A DNA stretch of 64,000 bases from Paenibacillus durus (GCF_000756615.1 NZ_CP009288.1:248001-312000); one strand, 5' to 3'. Numbered from the stretch's first letter, positions 55,420 to 64,000 are shown. Numbers and translations: made by a program. Notes: generated by a model not told the origin, from the sequence alone.

Positions 55420-56970
55420 GATTTAGTGTCGCAGTCCCCCACCTCTAAGCCAACAGTGAAGGTGGGGGTTAGACACGTTCGCTTCACCAAACATACGTTC
55501 TTGTGTTATACTAGATCCATCAAACTTGTGATGGAGGCGCATCTCATGAAGGTGGTTAAAACACTCAAACATCCAATCACGTCTCACCACCGCATGCTGG
55601 ATGCGACTCTCCATGTGTATCAAGAGGCGCTGTCGTTTTTGATTGCGGTCATTCAAGAGCAGTTTATGGCTTTAGAATCGTTATCCACCCAAGCGGTGGT
55701 GACGGCGGTAGAACGGCTGACTCACCGTACCAGGCATAATCCGAATCCGTTCTACGCCGAGTTCGATCAACGCTTTTACAAGTTTCCTTCGTACTTCCGC
55801 AGGAGTGCCATTGCAGAAGCGTTTGGCATTGTGAAAAGTCATAACTCCCGCTTTCAGCTTTGGCAAGCCGAGCGGCAACACGCCCAGCAAAAAGGGAAAC
55901 GCTTTTCGAAGAAACCGCCGACACTTGAGGCTCAGCATCAGGCGTTCCCTTGCTTCTATAGAGGCAATATGTTCATCAGAACCTCCGATCGGGCAGCCAA
56001 CATCAAGGTGATTTGGTATGGCTCCCCATTACCTTTAAGGGGCAAGACCTATTTAAACGTAACGTGTGGAGCATGAAAGAATGCAGCCCCACATTAGTCC
56101 GAAAAGGAAAACGCTATGCCCTTCATATCGCCTATGAAGGGGATGTGAAGTTGACTCAGGCGGAACGTTCCAAGCAGCGGGTGTGTGCCGTTGATTTGGG
56201 ATTAACGAATTCTGCAGTCTGTTCCGTGATGGATGCTAGCGGCACTGTCTTGGCGAGGACATTTATCAACCAAGCCAAAGAAAAAGACCGGATGCGCCAA
56301 ATCACAGGCAAACTGAAACAAGCCCAGCGTCAATCCGGCATAGGCGCAAAGCCGAATTTCTGGCGGCGGATGAACGGCTTACAGACGCATATCGTCCACG
56401 ATACCGCGCATCAAATCCTCGCCTTTGCCCAAAAGCACAGCGCAGATGTCATTGTCATGGAGTATTTAGGCAAGATGCGTCTGCCTAAAGGAACGTGGGG
56501 AGCCAAGCGGCTTCGAGCCAAAGTCCAGTTTTGGGCCAAACGGCGCATCCAAAAGAAAGTGACCGAAATGGCGCATTTCCTGGGGATGCGGGTTTCCATG
56601 GTCAACCCTGCGAATACGAGTGCGCTTGCTTTTGATGGCAGTGGATTTGTACAACGAAACACGAAGCGTGATGTTGCTGTATTCCAAACAGGTAAAACGT
56701 ATAACGCGGACCTTAATGCCTCGTATAACATCGGCGCACGGTACGTGCTGCGCAACCTACACAAAGCCACATCTGAAAAGATGTGGTTGTCCTTGGAGGC
56801 AAAAGACCCTTCATTGGCAAAACGAACGTATTGGACGTTGGCTTCCCTCATTCGGGTGCAATAGGCGCTGAGCCTTCAATCATGAAGCTCGCAGCGTGTG
56901 CAACCCTGTATCGATGCCAACAGAAGCCCCCACTTCATGCGTAAGCTAAGTGGGGGAGAGTTCACTATTT
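55420..56970 (+). mobile_element. IS200/IS605-superfamily (IS1341-type, tnpB-only) element
   Basis: Subterminal hairpins flank the tnpB frames: left CCCCCACCT/AGGTGGGGG (about 55436-55468), right CCCCCACTT/AAGTGGGGG (about 56926-56957) with AGAGTTCAC just outside. Hairpin ends and lack of terminal inverted repeats are typical of IS200/IS605 elements. No tnpA (Y1 transposase) is present, so it depends on a helper. Exact cleavage ends were not resolved. The 3' part (about 56770-56966) is where an omega RNA would lie. Confidence 0.75.
55546..56864 (+). pseudogene. tnpB: TnpB (OrfB) RNA-guided nuclease-like gene with one frameshift
   Basis: Start ATG 55546 (GGAGG eight bases upstream). The first frame (MKVVKTLKHPITSHHRMLDATLH... 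to NIKVIW) and second frame (WLPITFKGQDLF... to the stop at 56864) join at about 56012-56022; one indel breaks an otherwise complete protein of about 440 residues. The RuvC-like triad is intact: Asp in VCAVDLGLTN (codon 56193), Glu in VIVMEYLGKM (56460), Asp in YNADLNASYNIGARY (56709). The usual CxxC..CxxC zinc ribbon is absent; the region reads TSALAFDGSGFVQRN, a variant I associate with a TnpB subgroup. TnpB proteins cut DNA guided by omega RNA. Inactive unless recoding occurs. Confidence 0.85.
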
Positions 56971-57119
56971 CGATAATCATGAAACATGAAACCGATTAGG
57001 CCGTATAAGCTGATCATAAGGCGAAATGGCTGCTGTGGCCATTATTCGCAGGTTGCGTTCATCGTTTTTGTTAAGGTAGACTATACTAAGTGTCAAATGC
57101 AGGTGAATGGAGAGAGACA

Positions 57120-58166
57120 ATGGAATCTTTTAAGCGCTTTTTTACGGATCTAACCTTCCGCAGGTTTGGAATTTTGCTGCTGGTAATTTTGTTGCTGTAC
57201 GGAATCAGGGATATGCTCAACCTGGTGCTGCTGACCTTTCTGATCGCTTATATCATGAACAGCTTTCAGGTGCTGCTGTCTAAGAGGATCGGCAAGTACA
57301 TACGGGTTAACAGCAAGGTCATCATCATTATCCTTTATCTGGCGATGATTTCTACGCTGGTGCTGGCGCTGATTCACTATTTGCCCAAAATATTCGTCCA
57401 GGTCAGACAGTTGACCAACTTCCTCACTTCGTTAACCCCGGAAAATATTCCGCAGAACGAGATTGTTCAATATTTATTCAGCACCGTCAAGGATTTGAAT
57501 TATGAAAAATACATGCAGAGCGGCCTCAATTATGTAACGACGATCGGCAACTGGGGCACCACGTTCGTCCTGGCCATTATTCTAAGCTTTGTCTTCATTC
57601 TGGAGAAGAACCGGATTGTCGCGTTCACGTCGCGGATGAAGCAGAGCAAGATTGCCTGGTTCTATAATGAACTCGAGTTTTTCGGCAACAAGTTTACTTT
57701 GTCTTTCGGTAAAGTCATTGAGGCGCAGATTTTGATCGCGCTGTTCAATACCGCTTTTACTGTGGTCGGATTGACGATTCTCGGCTTTCCGTATCTGTTC
57801 GCGCTTGGGGTTATGATCTTCCTGCTCAGCCTTATTCCGGTGGCGGGCTTTCTCATCTCGCTCATTCCGCTCTGCATCATCGGCTACAATATCGGCGGGC
57901 TGATGATGGTGATTTACGTGCTGGCGATGATCGCCGTGCTGCATTTCGTCGAAGGCTACTTCCTGAATCCGAAGCTGATGTCTTCCAAAATGAATCTGCC
58001 GATGTTCTATACGTTCATTGTGCTGCTGTTCTCTGAGCATTATCTCGGCGTATGGGGACTCATCCTGGGCATTCCGATCTTTGTATTCGCGCTGGATATT
58101 CTGGAGATCCGGCGGACAAAGCTCGGTGACGAGCTTCCGGCCGACCGCCCGGAGAAACAGCCGTAA
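57120..58166 (+). CDS. AI-2E family transporter
   Basis: Start ATG 57120 behind GGAGAGAG. A 348-residue membrane protein of the AI-2E transporter (UPF0118) family: seven or eight helices, MLNLVLLTFLIAYIMNSFQVLL, TFVLAIILSFVFILEKNRI, IEAQILIALFNTAFTVVGLTILGFPYLFALGVMIFLLSLIPVAGFLISLIPLC and EGYFLNPKLMSSKMNLPMFYTFIVLLFSEHYLGVWGLILGIPIFVF. Some members export autoinducer-2, others are Na+/Li+/H+ antiporters; the substrate here is open. The last residues are charged and cytoplasmic. Confidence 0.9.
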   Translation: MESFKRFFTDLTFRRFGILLLVILLLYGIRDMLNLVLLTFLIAYIMNSFQVLLSKRIGKYIRVNSKVIIIILYLAMISTLVLALIHYLPKIFVQVRQLTNFLTSLTPENIPQNEIVQYLFSTVKDLNYEKYMQSGLNYVTTIGNWGTTFVLAIILSFVFILEKNRIVAFTSRMKQSKIAWFYNELEFFGNKFTLSFGKVIEAQILIALFNTAFTVVGLTILGFPYLFALGVMIFLLSLIPVAGFLISLIPLCIIGYNIGGLMMVIYVLAMIAVLHFVEGYFLNPKLMSSKMNLPMFYTFIVLLFSEHYLGVWGLILGIPIFVFALDILEIRRTKLGDELPADRPEKQP

Positions 58167-58299
58167 AACCGGAACCAAGACGCAATACCCATATTCCTCG
58201 GGAATTTAGGCTCCTTTTAAGTAGCTCCCTGTTAATCTTAAGCTAGTGCGCGGAGGCGCTCTTGAAGGGGGCCTTTTATTTTTTAAGCCTTTATAACGA

Positions 58300-58343
58300 A
58301 AAAAATCCCCAGAAGGGCCGTAAGCCGTCCTTTTGGGGATTTT
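58300..58343 (+). terminator. Terminator downstream of the AI-2E gene
   Basis: AAAATCCCCAGAAGG pairs with CCTTTTGGGGATTTT; usable from either strand, also 77 bases after the stop of the leftward secreted-protein gene. Confidence 0.8.
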
Positions 58344-58419
58344 CGCCTCAGCAGAGCCAATCGTTCAAGAGTCTATGCTGCGCTCTTATCGAATTCGGAA
58401 GCCCGGAAGCCGAGGCGAA

Positions 58420-58818
58420 TTAGAGACTGTACACGCTGCTCCGAATAATATCCGGCACTTCCGCCATGTAAGCCTCATACTGCTCCGGTGTAATGCTTCT
58501 GGAAGCAAGGCGCTGATCCAACTGCCGGGTAAGCTGCTTTGTCTGCAGGTCAATGACCTGCTGAGCGTCCACGCTATTCTCCGAGGCGATCTCGGCAAGC
58601 GACTTGCCTTCATACAAGGAATAGTACAGATCCTCGCCGGAAGGCTGCTTCAAGGCCTCCAGCAAATCATCACGCTCCATCGACGCGGCGGATAAGGAAA
58701 GCTTAGCGACCGGACTCGCGCTCACCGTACCGCTTCTCCATGTATTTCCTCCAAATGATATCGCTACGATCATTGTACCGACGATCATCACCCGTTTAAT
58801 ATTCCGTTTGATATTCAT
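58420..58818 (-). CDS. Small secreted protein of unknown function
   Basis: A 132-residue protein with a signal sequence (about 1-35, VSA-S cleavage-like site). The mature part contains DDLLEALKQPSGEDLYYSLYEGKSLAEIASENSVDAQQVIDLQTKQLTRQLDQRLASRSITPEQYEAY, a short helical module (G-x-S-L-A-E-I-A, then V-I-D-L, then I-T-x-E-Q-Y) seen in many exported Bacillales proteins. No enzymatic residues. Possibly a wall-associated or extracellular binding module. It is transcribed divergently from the marR-arylsulfotransferase operon, across 390 bases. Confidence 0.75.
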   Translation of the reverse strand: MNIKRNIKRVMIVGTMIVAISFGGNTWRSGTVSASPVAKLSLSAASMERDDLLEALKQPSGEDLYYSLYEGKSLAEIASENSVDAQQVIDLQTKQLTRQLDQRLASRSITPEQYEAYMAEVPDIIRSSVYSL

Positions 58819-59024
58819 ATGTAGTCCCTCATTTCATAGTTCGTTTACGTATTTGGCGGAGCAAAAGATTCATTAATCGCGAGAAAGTTGAAGCTTAAGC
58901 GGACCGGCGGCATTGTTCTTCGGCCAGGCTCCCAGCAGGAGTTGTTCTTATTGTAACCGCCCAATGTGACAGCAGCCTTAAGGGGATTTTAAAATAACCT
59001 TAAAATTCCTTATCAAATTCATAC

Positions 59025-59172
59025 TTGACAGGTAAGATTAATAGGTTTATGATTCGTTCATAACCTTTCAACACTGAATAAATGAACAGTGAAATAACAC
59101 TTCGAGCCGATTGGATCGCCAAAGGCTCCCGCAGCGTTACCCTTCTCGATGGGCCGCTCCGGGGGCCTTTTT
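59025..59172 (+). promoter_or_regulatory. Strong promoter and terminator-like leader of the marR-sulfur operon
   Basis: TTGACA (59025-59030), 17 bases, TATGAT (59048-59053): close to consensus. Then GTTCAT..ATGAAC and CACTG..CAGTG inverted repeats near the start site (about 59054-59095). At 59121-59170 AAAGGCTCCC pairs (one U-G) with GGGGGCCTTT, enclosing AGCG/CGCT and CCC/GGG, followed by TTTTTT: an intrinsic terminator 37 bases before the marR start with no gene in front of it, so a candidate attenuator. The stretch 58819-59024 shows no gene. Confidence 0.65.
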
Positions 59173-59208
59173 TGATGCCTTGCGGCGAATGTAAGGAGCA
59201 AAGGGTCT

Positions 59209-59757
59209 ATGGAGAATTTGGATTGGGATGTGCTGGAGGAGGCTGACTGGCTGTTCCGCAAGATGGTCAGAAGGTTCGTGAAGGAGCGGGACCGGATTAA
59301 CATTGAGGGCGTCGCGCTGCCGGGCATGATGATTCTGCATAAAATCATCCGCGAGGGCGAGCAGCGGCTCAGCGATTTGGCGGAGCAGCTGGATCTCACA
59401 TCGGGAGCGATCACTGCGCTGTGCGACAAGCTGGATGCGGCCGGGTATACCGTCCGGCGGCGCAAGGAGGGAGACCGCAGGACGGTGCTGCTGGGCATTA
59501 CGGATAAGGGGCGGGCCATGTTCGAGCGCAACCGCAGCGTCGGTGCAAGGTGTATCACACTTCTGTTCGAAGGCTTCGAACAGGAGGAGCTGACCGCCCA
59601 GAACCGGGCGTTCGAGAAAGTCATCGGCAATCTTGAAGGGTTCTCGGAAGCCATCCTGGATCTTGCCAAGCAGAATGCCGACGAGGCTCCCGCGCCGGGC
59701 GTCTCTGAACGGAAGCAGAGCCGGGTATCGACGCAGAGCCGTTATTTGACCTATTAG
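59209..59757 (+). CDS. MarR-family transcriptional regulator
   Basis: A 182-residue winged-helix protein: LPGMMILHKIIREGEQRLSDLAEQLDLTSGAITALCDKLDAAGYTVRRRKEGDRRTVLLGITDKGRAMFE covers the DNA-binding domain and wing; N- and C-terminal helices form the dimer interface. AAGGAG is ten bases before the ATG. The gene precedes the arylsulfotransferase-like gene by 35 bases and the ABC importer, so it probably represses this operon until an aromatic or sulfonated ligand binds, which is a common theme for MarR proteins. Inverted repeats at the upstream promoter are candidate operators. Confidence 0.93.
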   Translation: MENLDWDVLEEADWLFRKMVRRFVKERDRINIEGVALPGMMILHKIIREGEQRLSDLAEQLDLTSGAITALCDKLDAAGYTVRRRKEGDRRTVLLGITDKGRAMFERNRSVGARCITLLFEGFEQEELTAQNRAFEKVIGNLEGFSEAILDLAKQNADEAPAPGVSERKQSRVSTQSRYLTY

Positions 59758-59792
59758 CATTCATTCATTTAATAACAAGGGAGACATGAACA

Positions 59793-61244
59793 ATGGGATT
59801 TCCAACTGTATATCCGACAGGCGCAACCATCTATAACCCGAGCAAGGCATGGAGCGGCTATACCGTGTATCAGGCAGGCGAAGAGGGCGTCGTTCTGATC
59901 GACATGAACGGCCGTGAAGTTCATCTGTGGAAAGGGCTGATCGGCTTTCCGGCCAAGGCGCTTCCAGGCGGATATGTGCTGGGCAGCACGGGCCGCAGAG
60001 ATCCGAAATTCGGCATTCAGGACAATGTCGATCTGGTGCAGGTGGATTGGGACGGCAATATCGTCTGGAGATACAACGGCTACGAGCATATCGAAGATCC
60101 CGGCTATGAGCCGCTGTGGTATGCTCGGCAGCATCACGATTACCAGCGCGAAGGCAATCCGGTCGGCTACTATGCCCCTGGCCTTGAACCCGAGGTTTCC
60201 AGAGGCACGACGCTGATCCTCGCTCATAAAAATGTGAATAACCCGGCCATTTCCGACAAGCAGCTGCTGGATGATGTCATTATCGAGGTTGACTGGGAGG
60301 GCAATGTGAAGTGGGAATGGAAAGCGAGCGACCATTTCGAGGAGCTGGGCTTTGACGAGTCGGCCCGCAACGTGCTGTTCCGCGACCCCAACACTCGGTC
60401 CTTCGGCCACCTCGGCGGCGGCGTAGGCGATTGGCTGCATATCAACTCGGCGTCCTATGTGGGACCGAACCGCTTCTACGACGAGGGCGACGAGCGGTTT
60501 CATCCGGACAATATTATCTGGGACGCCCGGGAAGCCAACATTATCGCGATCACGGACCGAAGAACCGGCAGTATCGTCTGGCGGCTTGGCCCGGATTACT
60601 CCCTGCCGGAAGTGAAGCATATCGGCTGGATCATCGGCCAGCATCACGCCCATATCATACCGAAGGGTCTGCCGGGCGAAGGCAATCTGCTCGTGTTCGA
60701 CAACGGCGGCTGGGGAGGTTACGGTCTGCCGAATCCCGCATCCCCGTTCGGCCAGAAGAATGCAATCCGCGATCATTCGCGGGTTCTGGAGATCAACCCC
60801 GTGACGCTGGAAATTGAATGGCAGTACACTGGAGCGGAAGCGGGCTTCTCGGTTCCGACTGACTCCTATAAATTTTACAGTCCGTATATCAGCTCGGCGC
60901 AGCGGCTTCCGAACGGCAACACCTTGATTACGGAAGGCTCCAACGGCCGGCTGTTCGAAGTGACGGAGGATCATGAGATCGTCTGGGAGTACATTTCTCC
61001 TTACACCGACAGAAGAAACACGAATATGGTGTACCGCTCCTACCGGCTGCCCTATGAATGGGTACCGCAGCTTGCGAAGCCGGAAGAGAGAGCCATCGAG
61101 CCGATCTCTGCCGCACAGTTCAGAGTGCCTGGAGCCGCGCCGAAGGGCAGCGATTCCGTTGTCAGTGTGGCCACTACGCTGCCTTTCGTGGAGGGTGCGG
61201 CCTGCGTAGCGACCTCGGATGAAGCCCGGCGCAGCGCCAAATAG
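59793..61244 (+). CDS. Arylsulfotransferase (ASST)-family protein
   Basis: A 483-residue beta-propeller protein of the aryl-sulfate sulfotransferase family: repeated blades with V-x-W-D/E-G-N (VDWDGNIVWRYNG, VDWEGNVKWEWKA, TGSIVWRLGPD, EIVWEYISPY), GDWLHINSASYV, QHHAHIIPKGLPGEGNLLVFDNGGWGGYG and LPNGNTLITEGSNGRLFEV. A His in the central sites is the usual sulfate carrier. Classical ASST is periplasmic; here there is no signal peptide, so the protein is predicted cytoplasmic. It would move sulfate between phenolic compounds or process sulfated substrates. Position before a sulfonate/taurine-type importer argues for organosulfur use. Confidence 0.88.
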   Translation: MGFPTVYPTGATIYNPSKAWSGYTVYQAGEEGVVLIDMNGREVHLWKGLIGFPAKALPGGYVLGSTGRRDPKFGIQDNVDLVQVDWDGNIVWRYNGYEHIEDPGYEPLWYARQHHDYQREGNPVGYYAPGLEPEVSRGTTLILAHKNVNNPAISDKQLLDDVIIEVDWEGNVKWEWKASDHFEELGFDESARNVLFRDPNTRSFGHLGGGVGDWLHINSASYVGPNRFYDEGDERFHPDNIIWDAREANIIAITDRRTGSIVWRLGPDYSLPEVKHIGWIIGQHHAHIIPKGLPGEGNLLVFDNGGWGGYGLPNPASPFGQKNAIRDHSRVLEINPVTLEIEWQYTGAEAGFSVPTDSYKFYSPYISSAQRLPNGNTLITEGSNGRLFEVTEDHEIVWEYISPYTDRRNTNMVYRSYRLPYEWVPQLAKPEERAIEPISAAQFRVPGAAPKGSDSVVSVATTLPFVEGAACVATSDEARRSAK

Positions 61245-61329
61245 ATAGAGCTTAAGACCATTTTTGTAAAAAGAAACGACTAATTTACGGGGATTGGATG
61301 CCGGGTAGCTAGTGCTTGCCAACGCTGGC

Positions 61330-61351
61330 CTTAAAAGCATAGACTTTTAAG
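61330..61351. promoter_or_regulatory. Perfect 8-bp inverted repeat upstream of the binding protein gene
   Basis: CTTAAAAG-CATAGA-CTTTTAAG, 40 bases before the ATG at 61391, in a 146-base gap between the ASST and importer genes. It could be an operator or a small leader hairpin. Confidence 0.35.
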
Positions 61352-61390
61352 TCGCACAGCGCAGCCGTTTCTCTAGAGAGGTGTATAAAC

Positions 61391-62407
61391 ATGAAAAAAT
61401 CCCGTGTTACTGTTCTGCTGCTGCTCTTGTCCGCTCTGCTCGTTCTCGCAGGGTGCGGCGCCAAAGGAGAGGCATCGTCTTCATCCGGCACATCGGGCAA
61501 GGAATTGCTTAAGCTGAAAATCGCCGACACCGGCACAAATCCGGTCTTCCGCACGGCTTTGGCCAAAGGCTTCTTCAAAGACAACGGCATCGACGCCGAG
61601 ATCGTTAACTTCGGCACGCCGGCCGAAGGTGTAAACGCCTTGTTCATCAAGCAGGTCGATGTGGCGTATGGAGCCGATTTCCCGCTGCTGAACGCCGTCG
61701 CCAAAGGTGATTATTCGATCATTGCTTCAGCGGGACAGGCTACCGATGAAGCGGCTGCGCAATGGAAGCTGTTCGTTCGCGATGATATCCAGAAGCCCGA
61801 GGACCTCAAGGGCAAGAAGCTGAGCTTTTTGCGCGGGACCTTTCTGCCCTATCTGTGGGACGAGTATTTGAAGGAGCATAATGTGAACCTTGCGGATACC
61901 AAGACGGTTGGCCAAGGCGCTTTTGACGAGGCGTTTATCGCCTTGAAGCAGGGGGACGTCGACGCGGCCTGGTTCACCGGTTCGGCGCTGGTCGATAAAT
62001 TCGAGGGACTTGCCGGGGTGCATCAGCTCAGCGACATGTCCAAGACGAAGGTGCGGCTGGGCATGGGTATCGTGACGGGCAATGCGCTGGTGAAGGAGCA
62101 TCCCGAAGCGGTCGAAGGCTTCCTGAAGGCGGTCGATGAAGCGGCTGTCTACACCCAGGAACATCCCGAAGAGACAGCGGACATTATGTACAAGGAATTG
62201 AAGCAGCCGAAAGAAGCGACGCTGAAGGATTTGCCGAAGAACCCGTGGAAGGTCGGTTTCACGCAGGCGGCCTTCGACAGTCTGGAGAGCCAGAAGAAAT
62301 ACATGGTCGAGAGCGGAATCATCGAGAAGGATTTCGATCTGGCGGGCAAAATCAGTCTGGAACCTCTTCGCAAGGTGCTGCCGGATAAAGTCACATACAA
62401 TCAATAG
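61391..62407 (+). CDS. Sulfonate/nitrate/taurine-type substrate-binding lipoprotein
   Basis: A 338-residue SsuA/TauA/NMT1-like binding protein: signal with lipobox LAGC, then LKIADTGTNPVFRTALAKGFFKDNGIDAEIVNFGTPAEGVNALFIKQVDVAYGADFPLLNAVAKGDYSIIAS, PEDLKGKKLSFLRGTFLPYLWDEYL and KQGDVDAAWFTGSALVDKF, the standard two-lobe pattern. GAGAGGTG precedes the ATG. It delivers an aliphatic or aryl sulfonate, or sulfate ester, to the permease downstream; exact ligand not deducible. Cotranscribed with the following ATPase and permease (gaps of 14 and 13 bases). Confidence 0.9.
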   Translation: MKKSRVTVLLLLLSALLVLAGCGAKGEASSSSGTSGKELLKLKIADTGTNPVFRTALAKGFFKDNGIDAEIVNFGTPAEGVNALFIKQVDVAYGADFPLLNAVAKGDYSIIASAGQATDEAAAQWKLFVRDDIQKPEDLKGKKLSFLRGTFLPYLWDEYLKEHNVNLADTKTVGQGAFDEAFIALKQGDVDAAWFTGSALVDKFEGLAGVHQLSDMSKTKVRLGMGIVTGNALVKEHPEAVEGFLKAVDEAAVYTQEHPEETADIMYKELKQPKEATLKDLPKNPWKVGFTQAAFDSLESQKKYMVESGIIEKDFDLAGKISLEPLRKVLPDKVTYNQ

Positions 62408-62421
62408 GAGGTGCTTCGCCC

Positions 62422-63198
62422 ATGTCCTTGCCCGTAAAGCAAAACACTATTCATATCGAAGCTCTGCGCAAAAGCTACAACGAGCAGGCTTCCGGAGATG
62501 TCCGCTATATTATCAAGGATGTAAATCTGGTTATCAAGGGCGGTGAATTCTTCATCCTGCTCGGCCCAAGCGGCTGCGGCAAATCGACGCTGCTGAACAT
62601 TATCGCCGGATTTGTCTCCAAATCGGGGGGCCGTCTGCGGATTGACGATGTGGAGGTGCAAGAGCCGGGCAAGGACCGGGCGGTTGTGTTCCAGCAAGCT
62701 GATTCCTCCCTGTTCCCTTGGCTGACCGTTCGCGAGAACGTGGAGTTCGGCCTGCGGATGAAGAAGACGCCGAAGGCCGAGCGCCGGCGCATTTCGGACC
62801 GCTTCATCGGACTGGTCGGCCTCACGGGACATGAGAACAAGTTCCCGAAGGAGCTGTCCGGCGGCATGAAGCAGCGTGTCCAGCTTGCGAGAGTGCTCGC
62901 CAATGATCCGGCAATTCTGCTGATGGACGAGCCGTTCGGGGCGCTGGACGCCATGACCCGGCGGACGATGCAGAGGGAGCTGATCCGGATCTGGCGGGAA
63001 ACGCACAAGACGGTCATTTTCGTGACGCACGACATTCAGGAGGCGCTGCTGCTGGGCCAGCGCATCGGCATTATGTCAGTCGGTCCGTCTTCGAATATTA
63101 CGGATATTTACGATAATCCGCTCTCCTTTCCAAGAGATGAGGCGTCGCCGGAGTTTGGTGAGCTGTATAACAAAATTCAAAGCCATTTTGAGAAATAG
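62422..63198 (+). CDS. SsuB/TauB-type ABC transporter ATPase
   Basis: A 258-residue ABC ATPase: Walker A GPSGCGKST, Q-loop VFQQADSSLFPWLTVRENVEFGL (the SLFPWLTV stretch is typical of the nitrate/sulfonate/taurine class), signature LSGGMKQRVQLARVL, Walker B ILLMDEPFGALDAMTRR, H-loop FVTHDIQEALLL. Powers import through the neighbouring permease. Confidence 0.95.
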   Translation: MSLPVKQNTIHIEALRKSYNEQASGDVRYIIKDVNLVIKGGEFFILLGPSGCGKSTLLNIIAGFVSKSGGRLRIDDVEVQEPGKDRAVVFQQADSSLFPWLTVRENVEFGLRMKKTPKAERRRISDRFIGLVGLTGHENKFPKELSGGMKQRVQLARVLANDPAILLMDEPFGALDAMTRRTMQRELIRIWRETHKTVIFVTHDIQEALLLGQRIGIMSVGPSSNITDIYDNPLSFPRDEASPEFGELYNKIQSHFEK

Positions 63199-63211
63199 GG
63201 GGACCGGATAG

Positions 63212-63988
63212 ATGAAATGGATAGAGCGCAAATGGGTCTCCGTGACCATTCTCTGGGTGGCGGCGATTCTGCTTTGGCAGCTTGGGGCGCTTATATACGG
63301 GCCGGACGTTATTCCGGGTCCGTGGAGGACGCTTCAGGGCGGCCGCGAACTGGTGATGGACGGCACGCTAATGCAGTACATCGGCATCAGCTTTATCCGC
63401 GTGCTCGTTGGCTGGACGCTGGGCAGCCTGCTGGCGATTCCCGTAGGCCTTGCCATCGGCAGGGTGCGGCTGATCCGGATTTTTGCCGAGCCGTTCCTCA
63501 ATTTTATCCGGTTTATCCCGCCGATCGCCTTCATCACGCTGTTTCTCGTCTGGTTCGGTATCGGGGAGCAGTCCAAAATCGCGCTGATCATGTACGCGAC
63601 CTTCTTCATCGTTGTGCTGAATACGCTGACCGGCGTCCTGGCCGTAGAGGAGGATAAACTCCGTTCGGCCCGCAGCATGGGCGCAAGCGAGTGGCAGATC
63701 CTGCTGCATGTCATCATTCCGGCAACAACGCCGTACATTTACACGGGTGTGCGCCTGGCGATGGGTACGTCGTACATGGCTATAATCGGCGCGGAAATGA
63801 TTGCCTCGAACGAAGGCGTAGGCTACCTCATCTGGAATTCCCGGTTATTTTTCCGCACGGACTGGATTTTTGTGGGATTGTTCTGCCTGGGCTTCATGGG
63901 CTTTTTCACGGACAGGCTGTTCGGGTGGTTCGGACGCAAGGTGCTGTACCGTTACGGTGTGGCCGGATCGGCGGTTCGACGGGGATAG
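63212..63988 (+). CDS. SsuC/TauC-type ABC transporter permease
   Basis: A 258-residue inner membrane permease: VTILWVAAILLWQLGALIYG first helix, VIPGPWRTLQGGRELV, LMQYIGISFIRVLVGWTLGSLLAIPVGLAIGRVR, FIRFIPPIAFITLFLVWFGIGEQSKIALI, EAA loop EEDKLRSARSMGASEWQILLHVIIPATTPYIYTGVRLAMG, and FFTDRLFGWFGRKVLYRY at the end. Full length within the window; it stops 12 bases before the right edge, so the operon may continue. Confidence 0.94.
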   Translation: MKWIERKWVSVTILWVAAILLWQLGALIYGPDVIPGPWRTLQGGRELVMDGTLMQYIGISFIRVLVGWTLGSLLAIPVGLAIGRVRLIRIFAEPFLNFIRFIPPIAFITLFLVWFGIGEQSKIALIMYATFFIVVLNTLTGVLAVEEDKLRSARSMGASEWQILLHVIIPATTPYIYTGVRLAMGTSYMAIIGAEMIASNEGVGYLIWNSRLFFRTDWIFVGLFCLGFMGFFTDRLFGWFGRKVLYRYGVAGSAVRRG

Positions 63989-64000
63989 ACAATTTCATAC

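Noticed and set aside
61245..61390. Possible S-box (SAM) riboswitch before the sulfur importer
   Set aside because: GAGAGGTG near the start codon resembles part of an S-box, but the GGACTGGCCC core and the paired stems are absent; it is simply the ribosome binding site.

Overview
The window looks like the chromosome of a Paenibacillus or close Bacillaceae relative. Evidence: moderately GC-rich coding DNA, strong AGGAGG-type ribosome binding sites, an S-layer-homology anchored subtilase, YeeI-type YebC protein, Ald with an AdeR-like activator, CtsR boxes, YwqA/YwqB-type helicase and SWIM pair, adaA-adaB-alkA, and many GNAT, MarR and PucR proteins. No rRNA, tRNA or CRISPR array was recognised. 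Two AT-rich patches (about 1.0-3.9 kb and 12.7-13.75 kb) and two broken transposase genes (IS110 type at the left edge, TnpB type at 55.4-57.0 kb) mark acquired DNA.

Layout. 0.1-5 kb: decayed IS110 gene, an AT-rich operon (secreted protein, small subtilase, lipoprotein), a headless AbiEii-type toxin relic and an unexplained open frame. 5-12.5 kb: core metabolism (yeeI, udk, a DsrE-like protein, a threonine-aldolase-like PLP enzyme, ald with its PucR-type regulator, an M20 carbamoylase-type amidase). 12.7-18.6 kb: MarR-GNAT fusion, a 1381-residue SLH-anchored protease, a small GNAT. 18.7-29 kb: SWI2/SNF2 helicase with SWIM partner, a 7TM-GAF-GGDEF cyclase with a papain-like amidase, and a DHA2 exporter behind a long structured leader with an apparent ATT start. 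29-31.3 kb: alkylation repair operon. 31.4-38.8 kb: stress genes (YdjO-like protein, cold shock protein with folded leader, MocR protein lacking its PLP lysine, CtsR-controlled Hsp20, J-domain protein, ClpB).

39-51.4 kb is the most coherent accessory block: DUF1177 protein, AroM, M29-like peptidase, Asp/Glu-type racemase, PucR regulator, then a complete Dpp/Opp-type ABC importer with an embedded M20 deacylase. Together these suggest import and breakdown of an unusual peptide-like or D/L-amino-acid-derived substrate. 51.5-58.8 kb holds assorted secreted and membrane proteins and the TnpB element. 59-64 kb is a sulfur-scavenging block: MarR regulator behind a promoter and terminator-like leader, a cytoplasmic arylsulfotransferase-family protein and an SsuABC/TauABC-type importer running to the right edge.

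A roughly 105-bp folded intergenic repeat occurs twice in full (23.9 and 34.9 kb) and once in shorter form (29.1 kb). All functional statements rest on motif recognition by eye; no alignment or database search was run.
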